NCBI RefSeq assembly: GCF_000739655.1
Contig: NZ_BATR01000157.1
Coordinates: forward strand, 1 to 50,089
DNA: 50,089 nucleotides
Source of the DNA: Verrucomicrobium sp. BvORR106
GTDB taxonomy: Bacteria > Verrucomicrobiota > Verrucomicrobiia > Verrucomicrobiales > Verrucomicrobiaceae
Reading direction: 5' to 3'
Made by a program: the position numbers and the translations under genes. Under the pieces are notes generated by a model. That model saw only the letters and a program-made list of their open reading frames with translations. It searched no databases and was not told where the DNA came from. Numbering within the stretch: position 1 is the first letter of the stretch; each line of letters opens with the position of its first letter. Shown piece by piece: positions 40,201-45,293 of this stretch.

Positions 40201-40613
40201 CCTTGATGAGCACTGCGCTCCAGGATGCTGGCGGAAAGGGTCAACACCCGCCAGTTCTGGGGATGAGCCTTTTGCACGCCTTCCAGCAGCGCATCCAGCC
40301 CGGTGCCCGCCGTGCCCAGCCCCTGCTGAGCCAAAAACGCAAGCTCAAGGCCCTTACGCACCTGTTGATCGGTGGCACCGGATTCTTGGGGGGGGCTGTC
40401 CAACAGAGGCTGGAGCAGCTTCATCGCCTCCGCCCCATTGCCCTCACTCAGCAGTTTCTCGGCCCGCACCAGCAGCTTGGCTTGGTCGCCATCACTTTTG
40501 CCGCCAGCCCCCTGGCCCAGCAGGTCCAGAGAAAAGGCTGAGTACCACACCACCACCGGCACGAGTGCCGCGAGCGTGGCGAACCAGGGGAGTTTCAGGA
40601 AAGAGCGTTTCAT
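34260..40613 (-). CDS. Full-length bacterial alpha-2-macroglobulin with thioester
   Basis: This 2,117-residue envelope protein should trap attacking proteases, as bacterial alpha-2-macroglobulins do. Order: an N-terminal membrane anchor or signal (FATLAALVPVVVWYSAFS), a helical TPR-like region (about 40-400), MG domains with ITTDRPAYRPGQKVYLAGW, and the A2M domain LVWHAAATTDSQGKVSLP. The thioester YPHGCTEQTLN (Cys1575, Gln1578) follows, then the alpha/alpha toroid (NDGGWGWWPG) and C-terminal beta domains. The CxEQ thioester is intact. There is no lipobox Cys, so it is probably anchored by the N-terminal helix. No mrcB/pbpC-type partner, the usual neighbour in proteobacteria, is present; a short paralog and two lipoproteins follow. 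The frame is open to 40676. Confidence 0.93.
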   Translation of the reverse strand: MKRSFLKLPWFATLAALVPVVVWYSAFSLDLLGQGAGGKSDGDQAKLLVRAEKLLSEGNGAEAMKLLQPLLDSPPQESGATDQQVRKGLELAFLAQQGLGTAGTGLDALLEGVQKAHPQNWRVLTLSASILERSAHQGSVTDGKYQRQNWTGKRADSTDRDRVQGLVWLRKASTLALQDAGAPAAERVNVLLTEANGLLSGKAPWELQSLTDLEKLPEVEINEGGRGQMMWPGRGRGPWGYAGDDTGYPVDAAGNPVYFKIPASWDAATSDGERWRYLLKLAAETDPASAHLATFAFASEIQSWLDVDTLQRTAVWPLIVKRSEQDGKEESDLRQGIVDLPTLKPEETITKLATGIRRHTLPEDYRFIPILRELGMGSTASAPQALIQLAFIHENRQQRELAAAVWKEVIERHGKDPLVKEVAEGRLSQIEGHLGKLEGKDTLPAGQKATVDLVFRNAKQVKLTARPVKLDALLDTLQAEYKARANGKKEREQSQWTWLNQAFGSLLSGNVPVRQSEVEKYLGEPAATWEVALEPREKHADRRITLETPLSRAGVYFLEATFEGGGVAHCMVELADLVVLTKPVLNGAGAHGFVLDATTGRPVSKAKVLAFGYRHEYRSEGNRSKEYWFTREQRITSGAEGIFPLNMDEENRYNWLLRVESPDGGLAVIGFNQFYRHYMGQNPDGQQLKLYITTDRPAYRPGQKVYLAGWARRATYEEGKNGNEFANQRFVVRINDPRGEKLLEQHVVADANGAMSLDLSLADTAGLGRYSVSFSNHTQIAGHAFFQVEEYKKPEFEVKVKTPEKPVQLGEPFTATVEAKYYFGGAVSEAKVHYKVERVRHDASWFPVTPWDWLYGPGYWWRNNDYAWLPGYASCIRIWPPWWGVRSDPPEVVAEATVDIGPDGTVKIPIETSLAKELHGDQDHKYNITAEVTDSSRRMISGSGSVVAPRQPYQVYVWTHRGFYDAGAEARVSVQARTPDGSPVNGKAVLKVLAVTYEPGGAPVEIEKSRFELVARDGNPAVQVLQFPQTGHYRLAVEFDDGAGHKVEGTAHTTVRGKDFDGKDFRFPDLEVVAEKAEYAPGEDAAFVVNIAQEGGSILVFERPQNGGYPKPRVVTLAQGKSTRITLPVGTNDQPNFFLEVVTVHGAKIHTQVVQVPVPPSKRIADVNLTPSQETYKPQADGTVQIQVKHPDGTPVQGPVILTGYDKALEYISGGSNVPNVRDFFWGWKRSHFMTGVSSLNTVNSRISLPGLNWEPVGVFGNRYLGMSTRMNFAVGGSGGGFGAGVGFKNEIKRNGRADYDMVSTGAAPMAAAAPAPMEAAKSKAITADSIDGLLASNQSVAGAEEATPMIRQDFADLLVWHAAATTDSQGKVSLPVHFPDDLTTWKLRAWVLGPNTEVGEASVEVISRKDLLVRMQAPRFFVERDEVVLSGIVHNDLKDKQNVRAVLELDGKTLAPLEGQATEQRFEIAPGGEHRFDWRVKVIAEGEATVRMKALAAGESDAVEKKFPVYVHGMLRQDAWSLAIRPDQGQGTIAFEVPDKRRPAQTRFEVRYSPSLAAAMVDALPFLVSYPHGCTEQTLNRFVPTVITQKVLLDLGLDLKAIRDKGVNLNAQELGDPVKRAQQWRRYRKNDQDPVFDEKVVKKMAAAGIDRLESMQANDGGWGWWPGAAQGSVHLTAQVVDGLLQAQAAGADVPAGMLSRGLDWLARHEEEELRRLNLPEKAEDHKTQADNEDALVHAALVAGDLGNKGMRTHLYNDRLTLSKSMQALVGLACATVKETERRDMIIRNLEQFQKQDEENQTAWLDFGNDHRWWYWYDDETETLAAYLKLRLIKDGKDPVASRLVKYLLNNRKHGNYWKSTRDTAAAISALAMYIKASGETTPDLLVELWLDGKKVKEAPINKDNLFSFDHAFVIEGEALTAGKHQLEIRRKGAGPLYANAYLACFTLEDHLRAAGLEVKVQRNLYKLVPEKTQDLVSGAHGQALKQQGSRYRREPLGPEATVKSGDLLEVELITESKNDYEYLMLEDFKPAGCEAVDLQSGYVWSQGLNTYREFRDEKVTHYLERLPRGKQSLTYRLRAEIPGKFSALPSVIEGMYAPELKGNAEERSVVVEDTKD

Positions 40614-40932
40614 GAGCGAGCAGGGGGAAGTGCGAGGACGGAGCACCAGACGGCGAAAACGCCGCAGTGCGTTCATACTAGGCCTGACGGAGAAATCGTG
40701 GCAATCTTGGAAAATAGCCTGATCCTGCGAGAAGATTCCCGAATGGACCCGGGACAGTGAATTCGACGACCTCGTGCTGACGGGGCGAATGTGACGAAAA
40801 GTCCACTTTGGACTCAGGGAAGGTGCCCCACAGTGACAGGCTGGTGAGGTTGGGTTCAGTCGTCAGCGGGGCGAGTACGGACACCGGTCTCCACAGGCAT
40901 CCGCTTACCCCCAATCCCCACCGTTCGGTGAC

Positions 40933-41634
40933 ATGATCGATCCCTCCCAAGGACACATTTCCAGCCAGTTTAATCGGGACCTCGGCACCCTGCGGGACAA
41001 CGTCCTGATGATGTCTGCTCTCACGGAGCGCAGTCTGGCCAATGCCCAGGCGGGGCTGTTTCAGAGGGATGCGGAACGCTGCAATCGCGCCATCGCCGAT
41101 GATGACGAAATCGACACCCTGGAGCGCGAGCTGAGCGCCGAGGCCATGCGGGTGATCTTGCGCTTCCAACCCGTCGCTCTCGATTTGCGGGTCGTCGTGG
41201 CCACCATCAAGATCAGCGTGAACCTGGAACGGATCGCGGATCATGCCGTCAGCATTGCCCGCCGTGCCCGCAAGCTGCTGGACTGGGAGCCCATCCCCCA
41301 GATGCCCGCCCTGGCCGCCCTCTTCACGGATTGCTGCAAGTTTCATCACCAGGTGGTGGAGGCGTTTGTCACTCATCAAGCCCTGTCCCTGAACTTTCTG
41401 GAAATCGCCCACGCCGGCCTCATCCGCCGCGCCCAGGAGTACGGCGATACCGTGGCTGCCCGCATGCCCTACGAGCTGGATCAGGCCATCAACGCCTGCA
41501 TGGAGTTGGTGCACATCGCCAAGCTGCTGGAGCAGATCGTCGGCACCAGCCGCGACATCGGCACCGATACCCAGTTCGCGTTCAACCCGGAGTTCGTGGC
41601 CGTGCGTCGGCAGGGTGTTGAGGGAATGGAGTGA
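40933..41634 (+). CDS. phoU: Phosphate-signalling complex accessory protein PhoU
   Basis: The 233-residue all-helical protein has two PhoU repeats. The first holds LGTLRDNVLMMSALTERSL, DDEIDTLERELSAEAM and LRVVVATIKISVNLERIADHA, the metal-binding ExxxD motif. The second holds the shorter equivalents, with LVHIAKLLEQIVGTSRDI. PhoU damps the PhoR/PhoB response and affects Pst transport. None of pstSCAB or phoBR is beside it, so it is an orphan copy here. Its stop codon lies in a GGAGTGAG repeat that begins the downstream repeat mosaic. Confidence 0.93.
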   Translation: MIDPSQGHISSQFNRDLGTLRDNVLMMSALTERSLANAQAGLFQRDAERCNRAIADDDEIDTLERELSAEAMRVILRFQPVALDLRVVVATIKISVNLERIADHAVSIARRARKLLDWEPIPQMPALAALFTDCCKFHHQVVEAFVTHQALSLNFLEIAHAGLIRRAQEYGDTVAARMPYELDQAINACMELVHIAKLLEQIVGTSRDIGTDTQFAFNPEFVAVRRQGVEGME

Positions 41635-41710
41635 GCGAGCCCACTTCGCGGGAGACTCCAGACGAGAAGACACAAGACTCAAGACTTGAGCTCTCGCACA
41701 AGAGGTCGCC

Positions 41711-41742
41711 GCAGGCGTAGTCCGGTTGTGCCAACCGGCTCA
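41711..41742 (+). repeat. REP-like hairpin element, copy 1
   Basis: GCAGGCGTAG followed by the stem CCGGTT-GTGCC-AACCGG. The GTAG head before a GC-rich hairpin is the classic layout of REP sequences acted on by RAYT transposases. It is closely related to the elements around the RAYT gene at 49 kb. Confidence 0.7.
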
Positions 41743-41853
41743 CCAGCCAAGCGTCCCACGATTCCCTCTCCGCTCCGCCTACCCCACAGACCGCGGGGCC
41801 GGAGACTCCAGACTGCAATACACAAGACCCGAACTCTCGCATGAGAGGTCGCC

Positions 41854-41885
41854 ACAGGCGTAGTCCGGTTGTGCCAACCGGCTCA
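41854..41885 (+). repeat. REP-like hairpin element, copy 2
   Basis: Second direct copy, 143 bases after the first, with the same GGCGTAGT head and CCGGTT-GTGCC-AACCGG stem followed by CTCA. The surrounding 149-base unit is also duplicated but more diverged than the REP core. Confidence 0.7.
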
Positions 41886-42142
41886 GGCACCAACCGTCCC
41901 TTGATCCCCTTCCCACTCCGCCCACCCACAATACCGCGGGGCCGGAGACCCCGCCTCCTGTATTCCGCAGCCACCTGACCTTGAGGGTTGTTCACGGGTA
42001 CAGGAGGCGGGGGTTCCTAGCCCCGCTCAGGCGCACGTCCTATGGAGTGAGCCACAAGGGGCGCATAAAAATATGCGCCAGCATCAAGTCTGACGTCTGG
42101 TGTCTTCTTGTCTGGCGTCTCCCGCGCAGCGGGCCACCGCAC

Positions 42143-43060
42143 TCACTCCTCAAACAGAATTCGGTTCTCCCAGCACGACCTGCATTTCTTCCCCACCGGG
42201 AAGGAGGCGGGATTCACGCCGGGGATGACGTTGTTCCAATGGTAGGCCCGCACACCGTCGTGGCTGCAATGGCTGTCTTCGTTGAGAATGACGAAGGTAT
42301 CCGGATTGGCCCCAGCGATGAGCTTGCCATCCCAAAACACCTGCCGGGCATCGCGGGTGTACCAGCGGGTCATCACCTGGAAGGTGTTGGCATCCGCGCC
42401 GGGCACGGACTTGGTGAGCTGATAGACCCGACGGGCATCCCGACTGTAGGCATGGCTCAGCAGACGAAAGGTGGCCGGATCGGCTCCATCCACCTTGATC
42501 CCATTGGCCAGCACCTGCTGCCGGTCACGATGATAAGCCACCGCACCGGAGTGCCCGATGTAGCGGAAGTTCGGAGCATCCTCGGAAATGACGTGCCCGC
42601 ACCAATAGACGCGGCGACTGTCCTTGCCCGCGAGTTCGTCCAGGAGCTTGAAGTTGGCCGGATCCTTGGAGATGGCGTAGCCCTGGTAGTAGACCTGCTT
42701 CGCATCCAGCGCATAGGTGTTGCGCAGGCGGGTGAAGGAAGCAGGGTCCGCACCGGGGATGGGCTTCCCACAATAATAGACGGTGGCCTTGTCCCGGCCG
42801 TAGAACGAGGCGGGCTCGACATCGTCCAGTTTCTGGAAGGAGGCCCCATCGGCCCCGGCGATTTCCACCGGGCTGGAGATACCGAAGCCCCCATGGTAAT
42901 AGACCTTGGCCCCACGCACGTGATAGCCCGATGCCGAGAAGCCAGAGGGCTTGCCCTGGGCACAGCCGCCAGACACGACCAAGGTGACGGCGGAGGCAAG
43001 GGTGACGGTCAAAGCGGCGGCGGAACGCAGGAGCGGGAGTTTGAGCGTGCGAGGCGACAT
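42143..43060 (-). CDS. DKNYY-family lipoprotein
   Basis: The 305-residue protein has a lipoprotein-type signal (TLVVSGGC). About eight repeats of roughly 25-35 residues follow, of the DKNYY type: a D/K-rich turn, VYY or VFW, then G.xI.GADPxSF. Examples are GRDKATVYYCGKPIPGADPASF, TYALDAKQVYYQGYAI and TRDARQVFWDGKLIAGANPDTF. The repeat is thought to form a beta structure; its ligand is not known. A C-terminal KKCRSCW could form a disulfide or bind metal. It is convergent with phoU, and its stop codon lies in the repeat mosaic. Confidence 0.85.
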   Translation of the reverse strand: MSPRTLKLPLLRSAAALTVTLASAVTLVVSGGCAQGKPSGFSASGYHVRGAKVYYHGGFGISSPVEIAGADGASFQKLDDVEPASFYGRDKATVYYCGKPIPGADPASFTRLRNTYALDAKQVYYQGYAISKDPANFKLLDELAGKDSRRVYWCGHVISEDAPNFRYIGHSGAVAYHRDRQQVLANGIKVDGADPATFRLLSHAYSRDARRVYQLTKSVPGADANTFQVMTRWYTRDARQVFWDGKLIAGANPDTFVILNEDSHCSHDGVRAYHWNNVIPGVNPASFPVGKKCRSCWENRILFEE

Positions 43061-43421
43061 GTGGGGGCTGGGGTTGGGGTATTTGCAGATTTCATGTCAC
43101 TGGGAATTTCATTGTGACAGGAAATGGTTCGGTCGAGCGCGGGAGCGCTGGCGGCCTAAGGACAGCTCGCTCATGACCACCAGCTCCCCGCCTCCCAGCG
43201 GGAAAAGCCCCTCCAACCCTCAAGGTAATCCCACGTCCCTTCCGCGGCGCAAACAGGGTTGGAGTACCGCGTTTACGCGGCTCACTTCCCAAACCACCGA
43301 GGACTCACCAGTTCCCGACGACACCCTTCAAAGCACTGGGGAGCGCAGTCGGCTCGACTGCTGCGAGGGCGGCCCTCCGCGACCTAAAGCCAGGGTTATT
43401 ACATTCTTTTCGTGATTAAAA
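43061..43421. other. Non-coding interval with several short palindromes
   Basis: These 361 bases contain no gene I can support. An 11-base inverted pair (TTTCATGTCAC at 43090-43100 with GTGACAGGAAA at 43114-43124, one mismatch) lies 30 bases upstream of the DKNYY gene and could be its operator. Further on, hairpins CCGCG/CGCGG (about 43268-43281), GCAGTCG/CGACTGC (43345-43361) and GAGGG/CCCTC (43365-43377) resemble degenerate repeat elements rather than terminators. Confidence 0.4.
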
Positions 43422-43733
43422 CTAAACTGGATCCTCCGGCTTGCGCAGCTCTGCCGCCAAGGCATCCAGGCTGCGGTTCCAGAAGCGCTTCATATGAGCG
43501 AGCCAGACCTCGATCTAGCGGATGCCCGTGGGATCCAGTCCGTGAATCCGGCGCTGCCCTTCTGCGCGGACGGTCACGAGTTGAGCCAGCCGCAGCACCT
43601 TCAGGTGTTGAGAGATGGCCGGGGCGCTTATCTCAAAGCGGGAACAGATGGCTCCGGCTGTGAGCTCCCCTTCCGACAGGATCTCCACAATGCGGCGTCG
43701 GGTGGGGTCGGCCAAGGCTTCCATCGGGTTCAT
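43422..43733 (-). pseudogene. ArsR-family regulator split by an in-frame amber codon
   Basis: The frame starts MNPMEALADPTRRRIVEIL, has the winged-helix recognition part ISAPAISQHLKVLRLAQLV and RRIHGLDPTGIR, then a TAG at 43515-43517. Translating on in the same frame gives IEVWLAHMKRFWNRSLDA and LAAELRKPEDPV to a second TAG at 43422. That is just the C-terminal helix expected for ArsR regulators (WL...FW...LDAL), for a full length of about 103 residues. A single base change thus probably broke the gene. The truncated 72-residue product keeps the DNA-binding domain but lacks the last dimerisation helix. Sequencing error or read-through are alternatives. A palindrome upstream may be its own operator. 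Confidence 0.75.
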
Positions 43734-43739
43734 GACCCA

Positions 43740-43763
43740 TTAATGAAGTATTTACTTAATTAA
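43740..43763. promoter_or_regulatory. Probable ArsR operator
   Basis: A 24-base AT-rich palindrome with 12-base halves (TTAATGAAGTAT and TTACTTAATTAA) pairs at 10 of 12 positions. It lies seven bases upstream of the ArsR-family start, where autoregulatory sites of that family are normally found. It also lies in the region upstream of the divergent PQQ-propeller gene. Confidence 0.5.
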
Positions 43764-43869
43764 GCCAATGCCTAAATAAGCAAGTTCATCCACCTCTTCC
43801 AACAACCAGTCAGATCAAACTCGGGCTTCGTAGAAGCATTGGCTCCTCGAACATTCATTCATCACTTCC

Positions 43870-45210
43870 ATGCCCCCCTACTCTCACATCGCCCGCCGAA
43901 TAACAGCGGCCACCACCTTGGCCTGCGCGTGTTTCAGCCTCACCTCCCTCTCACTTGCCGATGACTGGCCGCAGTGGATGGGCCCCAAGCGTGACGGCCA
44001 CTGGCGTGAGAACGGCCTGCTGGAAAAGTTCCCTGAGGGCGGACCCAAGATCCTCTGGCGCGCTCCGATCAGCGGCGGCTACAGCGGCCCCTCCGTAGCG
44101 GGTGACAGCGTCTTCGTGATGGACTACGTCCGCAGCGACGGCGACCCGACACCCAGCGCCGGTGCCAGGCAGAACCTCTCCGGCAAAGAGCGCGTCCTCT
44201 GCTTCGACGCTGCTACCGGCAAACAGAAGTGGGTGGTCGAGTACGACTGCCCCTACTCGGTGAGCTATCCAGTGGGTCCGCGCTGCACGGTCACCGTCGA
44301 TGGCGACCGGGCTTACGCTCTGGGCGCAATGGGCCACTTCCATTGTATTCACGCAGAAACCGGGAAAATCATCTGGTCCAAGGACTTCGCCAAAGACTAC
44401 GGTGCCGAGGCTCCTTTCTGGGGATACTCCAGCCACCCGATGGTGGTGGATGACCTGGTGATCACCCTGCTGGGAACCCAGAAGGGCGTCGTTGTCGCCT
44501 TCGACAAGAAGACCGGGGCAGAGGTCTGGAGATCGCTCGACGCCTCCGCGCCGGGCTACTCACCGGTGAACTTGACCCAGGCCGGCGGGGTGGATCAGCT
44601 CATCGTGTGGCACGCCGATGCGCTCAACGGCATTAATCCAAAAACGGGAAAACCCTACTGGCAGGTCCCGCTCAAGCCGATGTACGCGATGAGCATCATG
44701 ATGCCACTTATTCACAACGACCTCGTTTTTGCAGGTGGCATCATGGGGATCAGTGCGACCGTCAAACTGGATGCTCACAGCCCCACCGCCACCCTGAACT
44801 GGGAGGGCAAACCGAACAATTCCCTGGGACCCAAGAACAGCACCCCAGTGGTTGTGGATAACTTGATGTACGGCTTCGACCGTGATGGCGACCTGCGTTG
44901 TGTGGACTTGCTCACAGGCCGCAGATTGTGGACAACTACCGATCCCGTCGGCGGAAGGAGCCAAAATAGCAGCACCGCCTTTCTCATAAAAACCAACAGT
45001 AATTTCATCATCTTCAATGAAATGGGTGAGTTAATTACCGCAAAACTGGATAGCGAAGGATATTCACAAATCTCCAAAGCGAAGATCCTAGAGCCAACCA
45101 CTCCTCACGCCAATCGGAAGGTGATCTGGAGCTGTCCCGCCTTCGCTCATCGCAGCGTCTATGTGCGTAACGATGAGGAATTGATCTGCGTTTCCCTCGC
45201 AGCAGAATAA
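43870..45210 (+). CDS. Secreted PQQ-like beta-propeller protein
   Basis: The 446-residue protein has a signal peptide (about 1-30, ending SLSLA-D) and propeller blades with the PQQ repeat pattern. Examples are GDSVFVMDYV, VLCFDAATGKQKWVVEY, GHFHCIHAETGKIIWSKDF, VVAFDKKTGAEVWRSLD and LRCVDLLTGRRLWTTTD. The opening DDWPQWMGPKRDGHW is typical of the many secreted propellers of Planctomycetes and Verrucomicrobia. No dehydrogenase active site is apparent, so a binding or structural role (BamB-like fold) is more likely than an enzyme. It is divergent from the broken ArsR gene. Confidence 0.88.
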   Translation: MPPYSHIARRITAATTLACACFSLTSLSLADDWPQWMGPKRDGHWRENGLLEKFPEGGPKILWRAPISGGYSGPSVAGDSVFVMDYVRSDGDPTPSAGARQNLSGKERVLCFDAATGKQKWVVEYDCPYSVSYPVGPRCTVTVDGDRAYALGAMGHFHCIHAETGKIIWSKDFAKDYGAEAPFWGYSSHPMVVDDLVITLLGTQKGVVVAFDKKTGAEVWRSLDASAPGYSPVNLTQAGGVDQLIVWHADALNGINPKTGKPYWQVPLKPMYAMSIMMPLIHNDLVFAGGIMGISATVKLDAHSPTATLNWEGKPNNSLGPKNSTPVVVDNLMYGFDRDGDLRCVDLLTGRRLWTTTDPVGGRSQNSSTAFLIKTNSNFIIFNEMGELITAKLDSEGYSQISKAKILEPTTPHANRKVIWSCPAFAHRSVYVRNDEELICVSLAAE

Positions 45211-45220
45211 CGCCTGCTAC

Positions 45221-45269
45221 GTAAAAAGACCCGGACCTTGGGGAGTTGCTCCCACAGGGTGCCGGGTCT
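45221..45269 (-). terminator. Terminator between PQQ-propeller gene and clpB
   Basis: Arms AGACCCGG (45228-45235) and CCGGGTCT (45262-45269), with additional inner CCT/AGG and GGAG/CTCC pairing, make a long stem. On the minus strand it is followed by CTTTTTAC, so it terminates clpB. On the plus strand the T-run is poor. Confidence 0.75.
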
Positions 45270-45293
45270 CTAGTTGCTCACTTATTCACATCT

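Larger units (their letters stand above)
41628..42149. repeat. Intergenic repeat mosaic with terminal inverted repeats
   Basis: The 508-base gap after phoU is built of repeats. Imperfect inverted ends of about 61-64 bases (41628-41688 and 42086-42149; shared blocks GGAGTGAG, CGCGGGAGAC, CCAGAC and AGAAGACAC) bracket it. Inside, a unit of about 149 bases occurs twice in tandem (41652-41800 and 41801-41943), each holding one REP-like hairpin. A 26-base inverted pair (41937-41962 with 41999-42025) and an 8-bp perfect hairpin (42060-42079) follow. Both flanking genes take their stop codons from the GGAGTGAG ends. No coding gene is seen in it. Confidence 0.75.

Noticed and set aside
41652-41943. 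Tandem units with spaced repeats considered as a CRISPR array
   Set aside because: Only two units of about 149 bases, diverged along their length, with no short identical repeats and unique spacers, and no cas genes in the window.
41981-43117. 378-codon plus-strand frame across the repeat mosaic and DKNYY gene
   Set aside because: It begins in repeats and runs antisense to repeated DKNYY motifs, so it is an artefact of base composition.
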